From JALYNX01 sp963780755 (GTDB lineage Bacteria; Actinomycetota; Acidimicrobiia; Spongiisociales; ZC4RG35), in assembly GCA_963780755.1 (NCBI GenBank), contig CAWACX010000002.1:310001-374000 (forward strand): a stretch of DNA of 64,000 nt. Reading direction: 5' to 3'. Position numbers and translations under genes: made by a program. The notes below the pieces were generated by a model, which did no database searches, was not told the origin of the DNA, and saw only the letters and a list, made by a program, of their open reading frames with translations. Every line of letters starts with the position of its first letter. Positions within the stretch are counted from its first letter, which is position 1. Shown here one piece after another: positions 7,751 through 16,683 of the stretch.

Positions 7751-8964
7751 GCCGCCCCGGACAGCACATCGAGCACGAAGTCGATGTCGGCCGCGGTGTG
7801 GTCGGCGTTGACCTGAAACCTGATCTCCTCATCACCCTTGGGCACCACCGGATAGTTGAGACCGGTGGCGAGCACCCCGTTCTCGAAGAGGTGGCCGACC
7901 AGCGCCGAGGTCCGGTCGGTATCCCTCACCATCAGAGGGACCACCGGGTGGGGACCGGGGATGGTCTCGAGCCCCAGCCCGACCAGTCCCGCCTCGAATC
8001 TCTGAGTCATCTCGGCGAGGTGGGCGAGCAGGGCCCGACCGCTGTCGGAGTCGACAACGTCGACCGCGGCGTGGGCCGCACGTGCTTCGCCAACGGTGAT
8101 CGGGTTGGAGTAGATGTACATCGGGGCCTTCTCCCGAAGGAATGAGCCCAACTCGTCGCTGCCGGTGACGTAGCCGCCGTTGACCCCGAAACCCTTGCCC
8201 AGGGTCCCGATCAGGACGTCGACCGGGCCTGACCCGCTGACCTCCTCGGTGCCTCGTCCGGTTGGGCCGTAGGCAGCCACGCCATGGGAGTCGTCGACAA
8301 CCACGACCACGTTCTCGGGAAAGTCGGCGTCATGGGCCCGTGCGACCTCCGACAAAGCGGACAGGTCGGCATGATCACCACGCATCGAGAACACGCCATC
8401 GGTCACCACGATTGCCCTCTTCGCCCCCTTCGACTTCGCCAACCCCGCGTCCAGGGCCTCGAAGTCGAGGTGCGGATAGACCTCTCGGGCCGCGGGTCGC
8501 GCCATGCGCAGGGCGTTGATGATGCAGTTGTGGTTCAGCTCGTCGCTCAGGACCACGGTCTCTGGCGTGATCAGTGTGGTCAGCACCGAGAGGACCGTGG
8601 CGTAGGCCGAGGAGAAGATCATCGCCCGTTCCCGCTCATGGAAGCGCGCCAGCCGCGCCTCGAGGTCGACGTGCGTCGAATAGGTCCCGGAGATGAAGCG
8701 GACCGCGCCCGGCCCGACGCCGAACTCGCGGGTGGCCCGCTCCTCGGCCGCGATCACGTCGGGATGCATCGCGAGGCCCAGGTAACCGTTCGAGTTCATC
8801 CGGATGTACTCGCGATCGGACCCCGCGAGCAGCAGGCGGGGGCCCCGGCCCTCGGCTCCGGGCACGACCCCGAGGATCACCGATTCCCGGCCCTTGTCGG
8901 TGCCAATGCCCTGGAGCGCCCGGACCTCGTCGGCGAGGATCGAATCGAGTCGGTCGTGGGGCAT
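7747..8964 (-). CDS. Alpha-oxoamine synthase (glycine C-acetyltransferase / AONS family)
   Basis: 405-residue PLP enzyme of the aminotransferase I/II alpha-oxoamine synthase family, usual length about 400. Visible features: NSNGYLGLAMHP, the SGTYSTHVDLEARLA segment, VVVDDSHGVAAYG (Asp that holds the PLP pyridine, and neighbouring His) and the Schiff-base lysine in TLGKGFGVNGGYVTGS. Family members condense an amino acid with an acyl-CoA (glycine plus acetyl-CoA in Kbl, alanine plus pimeloyl-CoA in BioF). No bio genes or threonine dehydrogenase lie nearby, so which reaction it runs stays open; the sequence feel is closer to Kbl. Confidence 0.88.
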   Translation of the reverse strand: MPHDRLDSILADEVRALQGIGTDKGRESVILGVVPGAEGRGPRLLLAGSDREYIRMNSNGYLGLAMHPDVIAAEERATREFGVGPGAVRFISGTYSTHVDLEARLARFHERERAMIFSSAYATVLSVLTTLITPETVVLSDELNHNCIINALRMARPAAREVYPHLDFEALDAGLAKSKGAKRAIVVTDGVFSMRGDHADLSALSEVARAHDADFPENVVVVVDDSHGVAAYGPTGRGTEEVSGSGPVDVLIGTLGKGFGVNGGYVTGSDELGSFLREKAPMYIYSNPITVGEARAAHAAVDVVDSDSGRALLAHLAEMTQRFEAGLVGLGLETIPGPHPVVPLMVRDTDRTSALVGHLFENGVLATGLNYPVVPKGDEEIRFQVNADHTAADIDFVLDVLSGAA

Positions 8965-8988
8965 GGCACCACGGGTTTAGCAGAGTCC

Positions 8989-8994
8989 TATTGT
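8989..8994 (+). promoter_or_regulatory. Candidate -10 box for leaderless 3-hydroxyacid dehydrogenase
   Basis: TATTGT, 7 bases before the ATG at 9002. No Shine-Dalgarno sequence is present. Confidence 0.45.
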
Positions 8995-9001
8995 CAGTCG
9001 C

Positions 9002-9913
9002 ATGGCACGACTTGGCTTCATAGGCCTCGGAACCATGGGCCACGAGATGGCGGCGAATCTGCTTTTCGCCGGCAACCCGGTGACAGTTTGGAATCGGACT
9101 CCCGAGAAGTCGAACGACCTGGTCTGCGACGTAGCGACCAGCCCTCGAGATCTGGGAGCGGAGAGCGACATCGTGATGATCTGTGTCTCCGACACTCCGG
9201 ACGTCGAGGAAGTGGTATTCGGGGAGATGGGTGTGATCCACGGGCTCGCCGAGGGCTCGATCATCGTCGACCACTCGACTATCTCTCCTCGGGCAACCAG
9301 GGACTTCGCAGCACGGGTAGCAGGACGGGGAGTGACCTGGCTCGACGCCCCGGTCTCGGGCGGCTCTGAAGGGGCGACCAACGGCACCCTTGCGGTCATG
9401 GTCGGTGGGCCGGGCGAGGCGCTGGAGAAAGTGCGCCCCTATCTCGACGCCTACTCCAAGTCGGTGGTCCATGTCGGAGCCGAGCCCGGGTCGGGTCAGA
9501 CCGTGAAGCTGATGAACCAGGTCCTCGTGGTGCTCAACCAGCTGGCGGTGTCCGAGGCCCTCCTGCTTGGCCAGGCCGCCGACATCGACCTCGCCACCGC
9601 GATCCGCGCGGTCGAGGGTGGGGCCGGGGGATCCTGGATGTTGTCCAACCGAGGGCCAATGATGCTGCAGCGCGACTGGCGGCCCGGATTCACCATCGAC
9701 CTCCAGCAGAAGGACCTCCGGTTGATCCTGGAAGCCGCCGACGAGCTCGGTGTCCCGGTACCAGGGTCGGCATTGGTGTTCCAGCTTTACCGGGCGCTCC
9801 AGGCGCAAGGCCGGGGCGGCGAGGGGAACCACGCCCTGGTCAAGGCCTTGGAGGGGCTGTCCGGGATCGAGGTCGGCTCGGGACAGCCCGCGCCAGGCCG
9901 TTCAGCCCAGTAG
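9002..9913 (+). CDS. 3-hydroxyisobutyrate-dehydrogenase-family oxidoreductase
   Basis: 303-residue beta-hydroxyacid dehydrogenase. The N-terminal Rossmann domain has GFIGLGTMGHEMAANLL with the NADP-favouring WNRTPEK after beta-2. The substrate loop is DAPVSGGSEGATNGTLAVM, and the catalytic lysine sits in SGQTVKLMNQ (about residue 170). The all-alpha C-terminal dimerisation domain is complete. Family members oxidise 3-hydroxyisobutyrate, tartronate semialdehyde or succinic semialdehyde; the exact substrate is not decidable here. It overlaps the convergent bcp gene by 12 bases. Confidence 0.9.
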   Translation: MARLGFIGLGTMGHEMAANLLFAGNPVTVWNRTPEKSNDLVCDVATSPRDLGAESDIVMICVSDTPDVEEVVFGEMGVIHGLAEGSIIVDHSTISPRATRDFAARVAGRGVTWLDAPVSGGSEGATNGTLAVMVGGPGEALEKVRPYLDAYSKSVVHVGAEPGSGQTVKLMNQVLVVLNQLAVSEALLLGQAADIDLATAIRAVEGGAGGSWMLSNRGPMMLQRDWRPGFTIDLQQKDLRLILEAADELGVPVPGSALVFQLYRALQAQGRGGEGNHALVKALEGLSGIEVGSGQPAPGRSAQ

Positions 9914-10348
9914 GTCCTGCTTGACCCTTGCCACGTGGCCGGTGGCCTTTACGTTGCGATAGGCCTTTTCCACCTCGCCGTCGGGGCCGATGACGAAAGT
10001 GGACCGGATCAGGCCCTCCCGGGTCTTCCCGTACATCTTCTTCTCGCCCCAGGCACCCAGCTTCTCCGCCAGCCCGTGGTCCTCGTCCGAGAGCAGGTCG
10101 AAGTTGAGGCCCTCCTTCTCCTTGAACTTCGCGTTGCGCGCGGGCGAGTCGGGGCTGACTCCGACGATGTCGTATCCGGCTGCCGTGAACTCGTCATAGC
10201 TGTCCCGGAAGTTGCACGACTCCACGGTGCAGCCCGGGGTCATGGCCGCCGGATAAAAGAACATCACCACGCGGCGTCCGGAGAAGTCCTCCGACGAGAC
10301 GGTCTCGCCGTCCTGATTGGGGAGCTCGAAAGAGACGGTTTCTGACAT
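9902..10348 (-). CDS. bcp: Thioredoxin-dependent peroxiredoxin (Bcp/PrxQ)
   Basis: 148-residue atypical 2-Cys peroxiredoxin. The peroxidatic Cys is in TPGCTVESCNFRD, with the resolving Cys five residues later as in the PrxQ/Bcp subgroup. The FFYPAAMTPGC context and the catalytic Arg (GLIRSTFVIGPDG) are conserved. It reduces peroxides and lipid hydroperoxides using thioredoxin. On the reverse strand TAGCCT (10360-10355) precedes the ATG by 6 bases, so the message is likely leaderless. Confidence 0.93.
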   Translation of the reverse strand: MSETVSFELPNQDGETVSSEDFSGRRVVMFFYPAAMTPGCTVESCNFRDSYDEFTAAGYDIVGVSPDSPARNAKFKEKEGLNFDLLSDEDHGLAEKLGAWGEKKMYGKTREGLIRSTFVIGPDGEVEKAYRNVKATGHVARVKQDLLG

Positions 10349-10368
10349 GGGGCGAGGCTACCGGCTGC

Positions 10369-11307
10369 TCAGGATGCCTCTGCAGCAGCTTCCTTGGCCT
10401 CCGGGGACTGGAGGAATGTGGAGCCACCGGCGAGGAGGCTCAACCCGGCCGGAAGCCAATAGGAGACGATGCGGAACACGAGGACCGGTGCCACAGTCGT
10501 CGAGGCGGGGAAGCCGTAGGCGGCGAGCATGAAGACCAGGCTGCCCTCAGCGACGAGGAGGCCGCCCGGTGTTCCCGGGAGGCCGCCGGCGATCTGTGAG
10601 ACGCCGAACACGGCCGCCACCTGGAAAACGCTGACTTCGATCCCAAAGGCGTACATCACCAGTGCCAGAGCTGACGCCTCCAAGGCAACCCGGGCCCAGA
10701 TGTAGAACTGAGACTCGAGGTCAGGTAGGTGGTCGATGACGGACGCATCGAGTTTCTTGCGCCACTTTTGCGGAAGGTACTTGGAGAGTGAGCCGAGCTT
10801 CCCCGAGCCGAACATCGCGATCAGCCCGGCAACCAGGACAAAGGGGGCAAGGACGAAGAGGCTTACCGAGAGGATCTTTGCGTCATCCTGAGGGCGGGCG
10901 ATCAGGAGCCCGACCCCGGTCAGGATCAACAGGGCGGCGTAGTTGAGGAGAACGGTCCTGATCGCGGCACCGGTGCTGTTCTTCTCTTCGTCACGCACCG
11001 TCCAGGCCATAGCCACCGGTGTGATCGCCCCACCGGCAGGGATCAGTCGGGCCACACCCGCACCCACCAACGCCCCGCGGAACGCGCTGAAGGCGCGCAA
11101 CGACCCTCCGGCCTCCTCGACCGACTCCTGGAACAGCAGCCCGAAGAACCACTTGGCGCTGATCTGGGCCACCGCAGCGGCAACGACCAGGCCCCAGGCC
11201 ATCGGGCTCATCGGCGGCAACTCGAAGTTGTTGAAGACGAAGTAGGCGACCCCGATGTATACGACCGCCGAGATCCCGGCGATGATCGCGACCCGTTTCG
11301 GGCTCAC
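10369..11307 (-). CDS. Flippase-like / LPG-synthase-TM-region membrane protein
   Basis: 312-residue polytopic membrane protein with about eight hydrophobic segments. The conserved family motif is around residues 245-260 (SQIAGGLPGTPGGLLVAEGS), and an earlier conserved segment is VARLIPAGGAITPVAMAW. These place it in the lysylphosphatidylglycerol synthetase TM region/UPF0104 family, which includes putative lipid-linked sugar or phospholipid flippases. Its ATG overlaps the TGA of the plsY-like gene by 4 bases, so the two form an operon and a membrane-lipid role is likely (inference). Confidence 0.8.
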   Translation of the reverse strand: MSPKRVAIIAGISAVVYIGVAYFVFNNFELPPMSPMAWGLVVAAAVAQISAKWFFGLLFQESVEEAGGSLRAFSAFRGALVGAGVARLIPAGGAITPVAMAWTVRDEEKNSTGAAIRTVLLNYAALLILTGVGLLIARPQDDAKILSVSLFVLAPFVLVAGLIAMFGSGKLGSLSKYLPQKWRKKLDASVIDHLPDLESQFYIWARVALEASALALVMYAFGIEVSVFQVAAVFGVSQIAGGLPGTPGGLLVAEGSLVFMLAAYGFPASTTVAPVLVFRIVSYWLPAGLSLLAGGSTFLQSPEAKEAAAEAS

Positions 11308-11966
11308 GGGGTCAGAGGCTCGTCAGCTGCCTGCGGAAAGTCATGCTGACCTACGTCGGAATCGAAGACGGCCCTCCGCAACGACGGCCGGAAGCCACGC
11401 ACGCTGTCCGGGTTGCCCTGCACCCGCCTTACCATGAGCACCGTCGAGAGCAACAACAGGAAGAGGTATTCGGTCGGCGGGCGCCCCATGGCGATGGCGA
11501 CTATCGGAAGCAGGCCCCAACCGAGGAACCCGGCGACCCCACCTCCGATCTTCCACCCCGCCACCGCCCACCCGGTGGTCCACACCAGGAGCACCGGATC
11601 GAGGGCCATGATCACTCCAACCGAGGTCGCGAGACCCCGTCCGGAGCGCCCTCTCATGAAGATCGACCAGTTGTGGCCTATGACCGCTGCCAGGCCGGCG
11701 ATCCCCGCGGCGCCCGGGCCCAGACCCATCTCCTTAGCGATCAATACCGGGATCAGGCCTTTGAAGCCGTCGAGGAGACCGGCGGCCAGACCCCACCCCG
11801 GGCCAGCGACCTTGGTGAGATTCCCCGCGCCGACATTTCCGGTCCCGGCCTCTCTGAGATCGATGCCCTTGACCCGCGCCAGGACCTGGGCGAACGGAAT
11901 CGACCCCAAGAAGTAGGCCCCCACGACGAGAAGTGGCCAGTAGATGAGCGACACAGACCCTGGCAT
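11304..11966 (-). CDS. PlsY-like glycerol-3-phosphate acyltransferase
   Basis: About 220 residues with five or six membrane segments and the three PlsY motifs: GSIPFAQVLAR with AGTGNVGAGNL, the DGFKG segment, and GHNWSIFMRGRSGRGLATS. PlsY uses acyl-phosphate to acylate glycerol-3-phosphate, the first step of phosphatidic acid synthesis. The ATG at 11966 is chosen because TAGTGT (11982-11977) sits 10 bases upstream and the preceding 35 in-frame residues are not PlsY-like. The C-terminal 40 residues are longer than typical. It is coupled to the flippase-like gene downstream. Confidence 0.82.
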   Translation of the reverse strand: MPGSVSLIYWPLLVVGAYFLGSIPFAQVLARVKGIDLREAGTGNVGAGNLTKVAGPGWGLAAGLLDGFKGLIPVLIAKEMGLGPGAAGIAGLAAVIGHNWSIFMRGRSGRGLATSVGVIMALDPVLLVWTTGWAVAGWKIGGGVAGFLGWGLLPIVAIAMGRPPTEYLFLLLLSTVLMVRRVQGNPDSVRGFRPSLRRAVFDSDVGQHDFPQAADEPLTP

Positions 11967-12089
11967 CCGGCGAAAGACACTAGTTGTGAATCGCCGGTTT
12001 GATAGCTCGGGGTCGACCAAGCCGGCGTGTCGTCTGCCGCTCGACAGTTGATATCGTCCGCACCCGCCCACACACCCGGAGACCGAGCG

Positions 12090-13649
12090 ATGACCCTCAA
12101 GATCACCTACGCCACGATGTCAGCCGACAACGAGGAGCTGAACAGCTCCTTTGAGAAGGCCGTCGCCTCGGCCCCCGACCGCCTTGGAGCCACTCATCCC
12201 CTCTATATCGACGGGGAGGCGCGGCTTAAGGAGCAGACGGCCGAGGAGCGCTCGCCGATCGACTCGTCGGTGGTCATCGGCCGCTATTCGCTGGCCGAGG
12301 AGACCGACGTCGACGATGCGTTAGCGGCGGCCAAGGCCTTCGCTTCCGAGTGGGAGGCGTGGGGATGGGAGAAGCGCCGTGACCTGATGCTGAAGGCTGC
12401 GGACATCATGGAGAGCCGCGCCTTCGAGATGGCAGCCGACATGGCCTACGAGATCGGCAAGAACCGTCTCGAGGCACTCGGCGACATCGCGGAGACCGTC
12501 GAGTTCTTCCGCTACTACGCGAACCAGATCACCGAGCACGACGGGTTCGTCACTCCCCTCGGCACTTTGAGCCCGGAGGAGACCAACACCTCGGTGCTTC
12601 GCCCCTGGGGGGTCTGGGTGGTGATCTCACCGTTCAACTTCCCGATGGCGTTGGCGGCAGGCCCCGCCATCGGCGCCCTGACCACCGGGAACACGGTGGT
12701 GATCAAGCCGTCGCGACAGGGTGCCCTGATGGCCCTCGAGTTCTACTCGGTGATGAGGGAGGCCGGGCTCCCGGCGTCTGCGCTTCACATCGTGACCGGC
12801 GACTCCAAGATCGGTGACTATCTGGCCCACCATCCCGACGTCGATGGCCTCACCTTCACCGGGTCATATCCCGTCGGGATGCACCTCTATCGGACGGTCA
12901 ACGAGCAGCGCCCCAAGCCGGTGATCTGTGAGATGGGGGGCAAGAACCCGGTCGTGGTGACGGCGACAGCCGACCTCGACAAGGCAGCGACAGGGGTGCT
13001 CCGCAGCGCCTTCGGGCTCAGCGGCCAGAAGTGCTCCGCGGCCTCCCGGGTGTTCGTCGAGGAGCAGGTCTACGACGAGTTCGTCGACAAACTCGTCGAG
13101 AAGACCGGGAAGCTCAGCGTGGGCAATCCGCTCGAGCGCGAGATCTACATGGGGCCGGTCATCGACCAGGGCGTGGTGGAACGGTTCCGCAAGGCGGTCG
13201 CGGAGACCGAGTCGTCGGGAGGGAACGTTCTCGCCGGAGGCGAGGTCCTGACCGGTGAGGACTACGACAAGGGCAACTTCGTGCAGCCCACCGTCGTGAC
13301 CGTGCCCTATGACTCCTGGATCTGGGAGGAGGAGCTGTTCATGCCCTTCCTGGCGGTGGGGCCGGTGGAGTCACTGGATGAGGGGCTGCGCCGGTCGAAC
13401 GAGACCGAGTTCGGGTTGACCGCCGGGTTGTTCTCGTCCGACGAGGCCGAGATCGAGCGCTGGTTCCAGGGGATCCAGGCCGGAGTCACCTACGTCAACC
13501 GGACCGCAGGTGCCACGACCGGGGCATGGCCCAACATCCAGTCGTTCGGGGGATGGAAGGGATCGGGGACTTCGGGGGCCGGAGGCGGAGGCCCCTGGTA
13601 CCTGCGCCAATTCCTCAGGGAGCAGTCCCGGACCCGGATCGAGGCCTAG
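12090..13649 (+). CDS. pruA: Delta-1-pyrroline-5-carboxylate dehydrogenase (ALDH family)
   Basis: 519-residue aldehyde dehydrogenase of the P5CDH/RocA group. The NAD loop region is GVWVVISPFNFPMALAAGP, the catalytic Glu is in ICEMGGKNPVVV, and the catalytic Cys is in LSGQKCSAASRVF. The C-terminal FGGWKGSGTSGAGGGGPWYL is characteristic of P5C dehydrogenases. It oxidises glutamate semialdehyde to glutamate in proline and arginine breakdown. No PutA/proline dehydrogenase is nearby. The start at 12090 follows ACCGAGCG and matches the family N-terminus; an upstream in-frame ATG (12027) would add 21 unlikely residues. Confidence 0.88.
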   Translation: MTLKITYATMSADNEELNSSFEKAVASAPDRLGATHPLYIDGEARLKEQTAEERSPIDSSVVIGRYSLAEETDVDDALAAAKAFASEWEAWGWEKRRDLMLKAADIMESRAFEMAADMAYEIGKNRLEALGDIAETVEFFRYYANQITEHDGFVTPLGTLSPEETNTSVLRPWGVWVVISPFNFPMALAAGPAIGALTTGNTVVIKPSRQGALMALEFYSVMREAGLPASALHIVTGDSKIGDYLAHHPDVDGLTFTGSYPVGMHLYRTVNEQRPKPVICEMGGKNPVVVTATADLDKAATGVLRSAFGLSGQKCSAASRVFVEEQVYDEFVDKLVEKTGKLSVGNPLEREIYMGPVIDQGVVERFRKAVAETESSGGNVLAGGEVLTGEDYDKGNFVQPTVVTVPYDSWIWEEELFMPFLAVGPVESLDEGLRRSNETEFGLTAGLFSSDEAEIERWFQGIQAGVTYVNRTAGATTGAWPNIQSFGGWKGSGTSGAGGGGPWYLRQFLREQSRTRIEA

Positions 13650-14726
13650 CCGCCCGCCTCGAATCGAATCGTCCTCCCGTCGGGATCGTCGAACTCGACG
13701 GCCTCGTCCTGGGCACGCAATTCCAGGCCCGCGCTCTCCAGGTGGTCCGCCCATCGCGGCAGGTCCTCGACAACGAACGTGAGAGTGCGGGGCTCTGCGT
13801 CCCCGCCTTCCACCAGTTCCAGCAGCTGCCCCTTGGAGGGCTCGAGGATGGCGCCGGCCACCCCGCTGGCCGGAGACCTCATGTGGGCGAAACCGAGCCG
13901 GTCCTCGTAGAAAGCCAACGAGTCCGCCAGCGACTTGACCCCGACCCGGATCCGGGTTGCGGCAACCCCGCCTGGAGCCCGCAGCGGCCCCACCCCGGCG
14001 ATCACCGACTTGGCCTCCTCGATCGTGAACCGGCCCACGGTGACTTCCCGGCCGACGACGATCCCGGCCAGATAGCGGCCCGCCGACTCGAGCCGGACCA
14101 GCTTGCGGAGATCCTCCAGGTCCCGAACCCCGCCGGCGGCGATCACCGGCTGCTCCACGGTGGCCAGGGATTCGGCCATGATCTGATAGTTGGGCGGGTC
14201 TTCGAGTGCGTCCCGGCCGGCTTCGGAGACCATGAAGGAGGCCACGCCCGCCAGAGGACATCTCGATCAGGACCTCCTCCAGATATCGGCCGCTGTTCTG
14301 CGTCCAGCCCTTGGTGACGATCTCCCCGTCCTTGTGGACGTCGATGGAGACCGCGATCTTCTCCGGGTGCTCTCGGCACAGGTCCCAGACCATGTTCTGG
14401 TTCTCGATCGCCGCGGTGCCCATCACGATCCGCCAGGCACCGTTCTCGATGAGGCGGGTCGCCTCGGCCTCGGACCTGATCCCACCCGCCACCTGGACCG
14501 GCACCGAGACCTCTCGAACCAGGCCGTCGACCAGGTCCCGATTTCGATAGTCCCCATAGGCGGCGGCGTCGAGGTCGACTATGTGGAGGATCTCTGCGCC
14601 CTGCTCGACCCAGCTCTTGGCCCGGCCGACCGGGTCGTTGTCGAGGGCGATCGCGTCTTCGAGCCGCCCACGGGGCAGGCGCACCGAGCGCCCACCCAGG
14701 ATGTTGATCCGGGCATACAGGTCCAT
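13646..14726 (-). pseudogene. HisA-like (beta/alpha)8 protein fused to a VOC domain, with an apparent +1 frameshift
   Basis: Reading from ATG 14726, the frame encodes a HisA-type barrel up to about 14250. It then leaves the family, while the rest (SFMVSEAGRDALEDPPNYQ onward) continues in another frame to 13646. Removing one base in the GGCGGGC run (14246-14252) gives a 359-residue protein: HisA-like to about residue 240, then a VOC/glyoxalase domain (RIRVGVKSLADSLAFYEDRL). The phosphate loops (VQVAGGIRSEAEA; VIAAGGVRDLEDL) and the second acid (VSIDVHKDG) are present. The Asp of the usual PAID/PAVD motif reads ARIN, so the normal catalytic base is Asn. TAGCTT (14738-14733) precedes the ATG by 6 bases. 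Sequence error remains possible; GTG 14245 could start a separate second part. Confidence 0.7.
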
Positions 14727-14766
14727 CACGGCAAGCTAGCGATCCGGGATGAACGACGGGTTTCCG

Positions 14767-14820
14767 CCCCGTGATTTGGACCTACAGGGTGCGAATGGTG
14801 ACCTGAGCGTCCAAATTTCG
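14767..14820. repeat. Dispersed inverted repeat, copy 2
   Basis: Arms GTGATTTGGAC (14771-14781) and GTCCAAATTTCG (14809-14820) around a centre with ACAGGGTGCGA and GGTGACCT. Related to copies at 451-510 and 31415-31470. It lies directly after the stop of the endonuclease/polymerase fusion gene, which reads leftward. Confidence 0.6.
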
Positions 14821-14821
14821 G

Positions 14822-16645
14822 TTAGTCCTCACCCCCGGGCGCCATCCCCAATGCTGCTTCGGCGGCATCGAGGGTTTGCCCGCCCTCCAGCACCGGTGCG
14901 AACAGGTCTCCGTGGCGCTGGAGTCTCTCCCAGACGTTGGCGATGGTGACGTCGCCATTGCGGAGGGTGTCCACTTCTTCCCAGGTGAGCGGGGCGGCCA
15001 CCGGGGCGCTGGGCCGGGGCCGCACCGAGTACACCGAGGCCACGGTCTGACCAAAGGCGTTCCGGTTGTGGTCGACGAAGACCCGGGCCTTGCGCTTGGG
15101 CTTGTCCCACTCCATGGTCACGTCCTCAGGGTTGGCCGCGGCGAGATAGGCGCCCACCTCGCCGACGAACCGCCGCACCCGGCTGTGGCTGTGCACCGGC
15201 TCCAGGGGGACATAGACATGAAGGCCTCTCGATCCGGAGAGCTTGGGATAACCCTTGAGCCCGATCTGGCGCAGGGCCACTTCGAGGAGCTTGGCTCCGG
15301 AGACCACCTTGTCCCATGTGGCACCTTCCGAAGGGTCGAAGTCGAAGATGGCATAGGTGGGCTTGTCGAGCTCGGCTTCCGTCGAGTGGAACGGATGGAC
15401 CTCGATGCAGGCCATGTTGGCGAACCACATCAACGCCTCACGAGAGTCGGCGAGGAGGAAGTCGATGGTGCCGCCCTGGGAGTCGGAAGGCACCGGGGTG
15501 GTCCGCATCCAATCCGGCTGGTGGCCCGGCGCCCGCTTCTCGTAGAAGGACTGACCGGTGATCCCTCCCGGGTAACGACTCATGGAAAGCGGCCTGCCGG
15601 CGAGATGGGGCAGCAGCACCGGGGCCACCGAGGCGTAGTACTGGATCAGGTCGCCCTTGGTGTAGCCATCCTCGGGGAAGAACACCTTGTCCAGGTTGGA
15701 GAGGCGCAATGGACGGTCGAGCCCAATCGGCTTGAAGTTCTCACCGTCCTTGGAAGCGGTCACGGGCGCGGGAAACGAGATGTCGGAGGTCGCCACCGGG
15801 CGCCCGTCTGCCGGCGCCGGGCGCGCCTCGAGATGGGCCCGGGCCTCCTCCCAGATCGCATCGTGGCTGGGAAGGTCGCGGGCCTCGGAGATCAGCACCA
15901 TCGGAAACCCGGACTCGGCAGCGGCATCCACCAGGGGCCCGACACGCAGGGTCCCGTCACCGTATGCGACATGCCGGATCTCACCTCCGGTCCCGAATTC
16001 GTTGTCGGAGAACTGAGTCTGGAGGGGCGTGATCATCCACCCCGGGAATTGGTCGCCCAAGAATGAGAAGACCGACTGGAACGCTTCCTTGCTGGTCAGC
16101 CCGCCACCGGTCATGGCGTGGACGTGGGCCCAATCCACCACCGGACGCACGAACGGGTACTCGGCGGCAAGCTGAGCGATGTCCCCCAGGCTCCCGAAGG
16201 ACCGGTTGTTGCCCGCAGTCTCCAATCCCATCCCCACGCCTATCCCGTCGATCTTGGAGGCGACATAGTCGAGGCGAGAGCGGATCCGGTCCATCAGGAC
16301 CTCCGGCTCCTCCTCGTAGTTGGAGCCGAAGTGGGCCACGATCACCGGGGCGCCAAGCCCCCTGCCCAACTTCATGGTGTGCTCGAGAGCAGCCAGCGAC
16401 TGCTTGCCCCGTGCCTCGTCGGGGAGGGTCAACCCGGCAAAGTAGGGGGCGTGGACCGAGAGCCGGACGTCACGTTCGGCGGCGAGCTCACCGAACCTCT
16501 GGCAACGCTTCTCCTTCCAGGGGAAGCCCTCGACGAAGGGCAACTCGTGGGCGGTGTGACCTTTCTCCACGAGGTTGTCCAGGTAGTCGGCGTCGTCGCC
16601 GTCCTCGGGCGGCAGATGGGAGATGCCGAAGCGGATCGCGGTCAC
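14822..16645 (-). CDS. Fusion of an endonuclease IV-like TIM barrel with a LigD-type primase-polymerase domain
   Basis: 607 residues. Residues about 1-290 form an AP-endonuclease-2-family barrel with metal-ligand motifs of endonuclease IV: SVHAPYF, VAHFGS, GLETAGN, VVDWAHVHAM, and a late Glu in VLISEARD. Residues about 310-600 form the archaeo-eukaryotic primase-like polymerase domain of bacterial NHEJ ligase D. Its marks are YTKGDLIQYYASVAPVLLPH, the catalytic DFDP pair, KLSGSRGLHVYVPL and the third acid in VFVDHNRN. There is no ligase or Ku in the window. The fusion suggests coupled AP/3'-end cleaning and gap filling at breaks (inference). GTG start, 6 bases after TAGCCT (16657-16652). Confidence 0.82.
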   Translation of the reverse strand: MTAIRFGISHLPPEDGDDADYLDNLVEKGHTAHELPFVEGFPWKEKRCQRFGELAAERDVRLSVHAPYFAGLTLPDEARGKQSLAALEHTMKLGRGLGAPVIVAHFGSNYEEEPEVLMDRIRSRLDYVASKIDGIGVGMGLETAGNNRSFGSLGDIAQLAAEYPFVRPVVDWAHVHAMTGGGLTSKEAFQSVFSFLGDQFPGWMITPLQTQFSDNEFGTGGEIRHVAYGDGTLRVGPLVDAAAESGFPMVLISEARDLPSHDAIWEEARAHLEARPAPADGRPVATSDISFPAPVTASKDGENFKPIGLDRPLRLSNLDKVFFPEDGYTKGDLIQYYASVAPVLLPHLAGRPLSMSRYPGGITGQSFYEKRAPGHQPDWMRTTPVPSDSQGGTIDFLLADSREALMWFANMACIEVHPFHSTEAELDKPTYAIFDFDPSEGATWDKVVSGAKLLEVALRQIGLKGYPKLSGSRGLHVYVPLEPVHSHSRVRRFVGEVGAYLAAANPEDVTMEWDKPKRKARVFVDHNRNAFGQTVASVYSVRPRPSAPVAAPLTWEEVDTLRNGDVTIANVWERLQRHGDLFAPVLEGGQTLDAAEAALGMAPGGED

Positions 16646-16651
16646 AGCCAG

Positions 16652-16677
16652 AGGCTACGGCGGTCCGTCGTTAGCCT
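16652..16677. promoter_or_regulatory. Divergent leaderless promoters (two TAGCCT boxes)
   Basis: Reverse-strand TAGCCT at 16657-16652 and forward TAGCCT at 16672-16677, each exactly 6 bases from its start codon (GTG 16645 and ATG 16684). The two promoters are so close that RNA polymerase binding should be mutually exclusive. Confidence 0.55.
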
Positions 16678-16683
16678 CATTTC

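Noticed and set aside
8636..9832. Reverse-strand open frame of 398 codons spanning the dehydrogenase and the start of the oxoamine synthase
   Set aside because: It overlaps two genes with clear motifs and itself has none.
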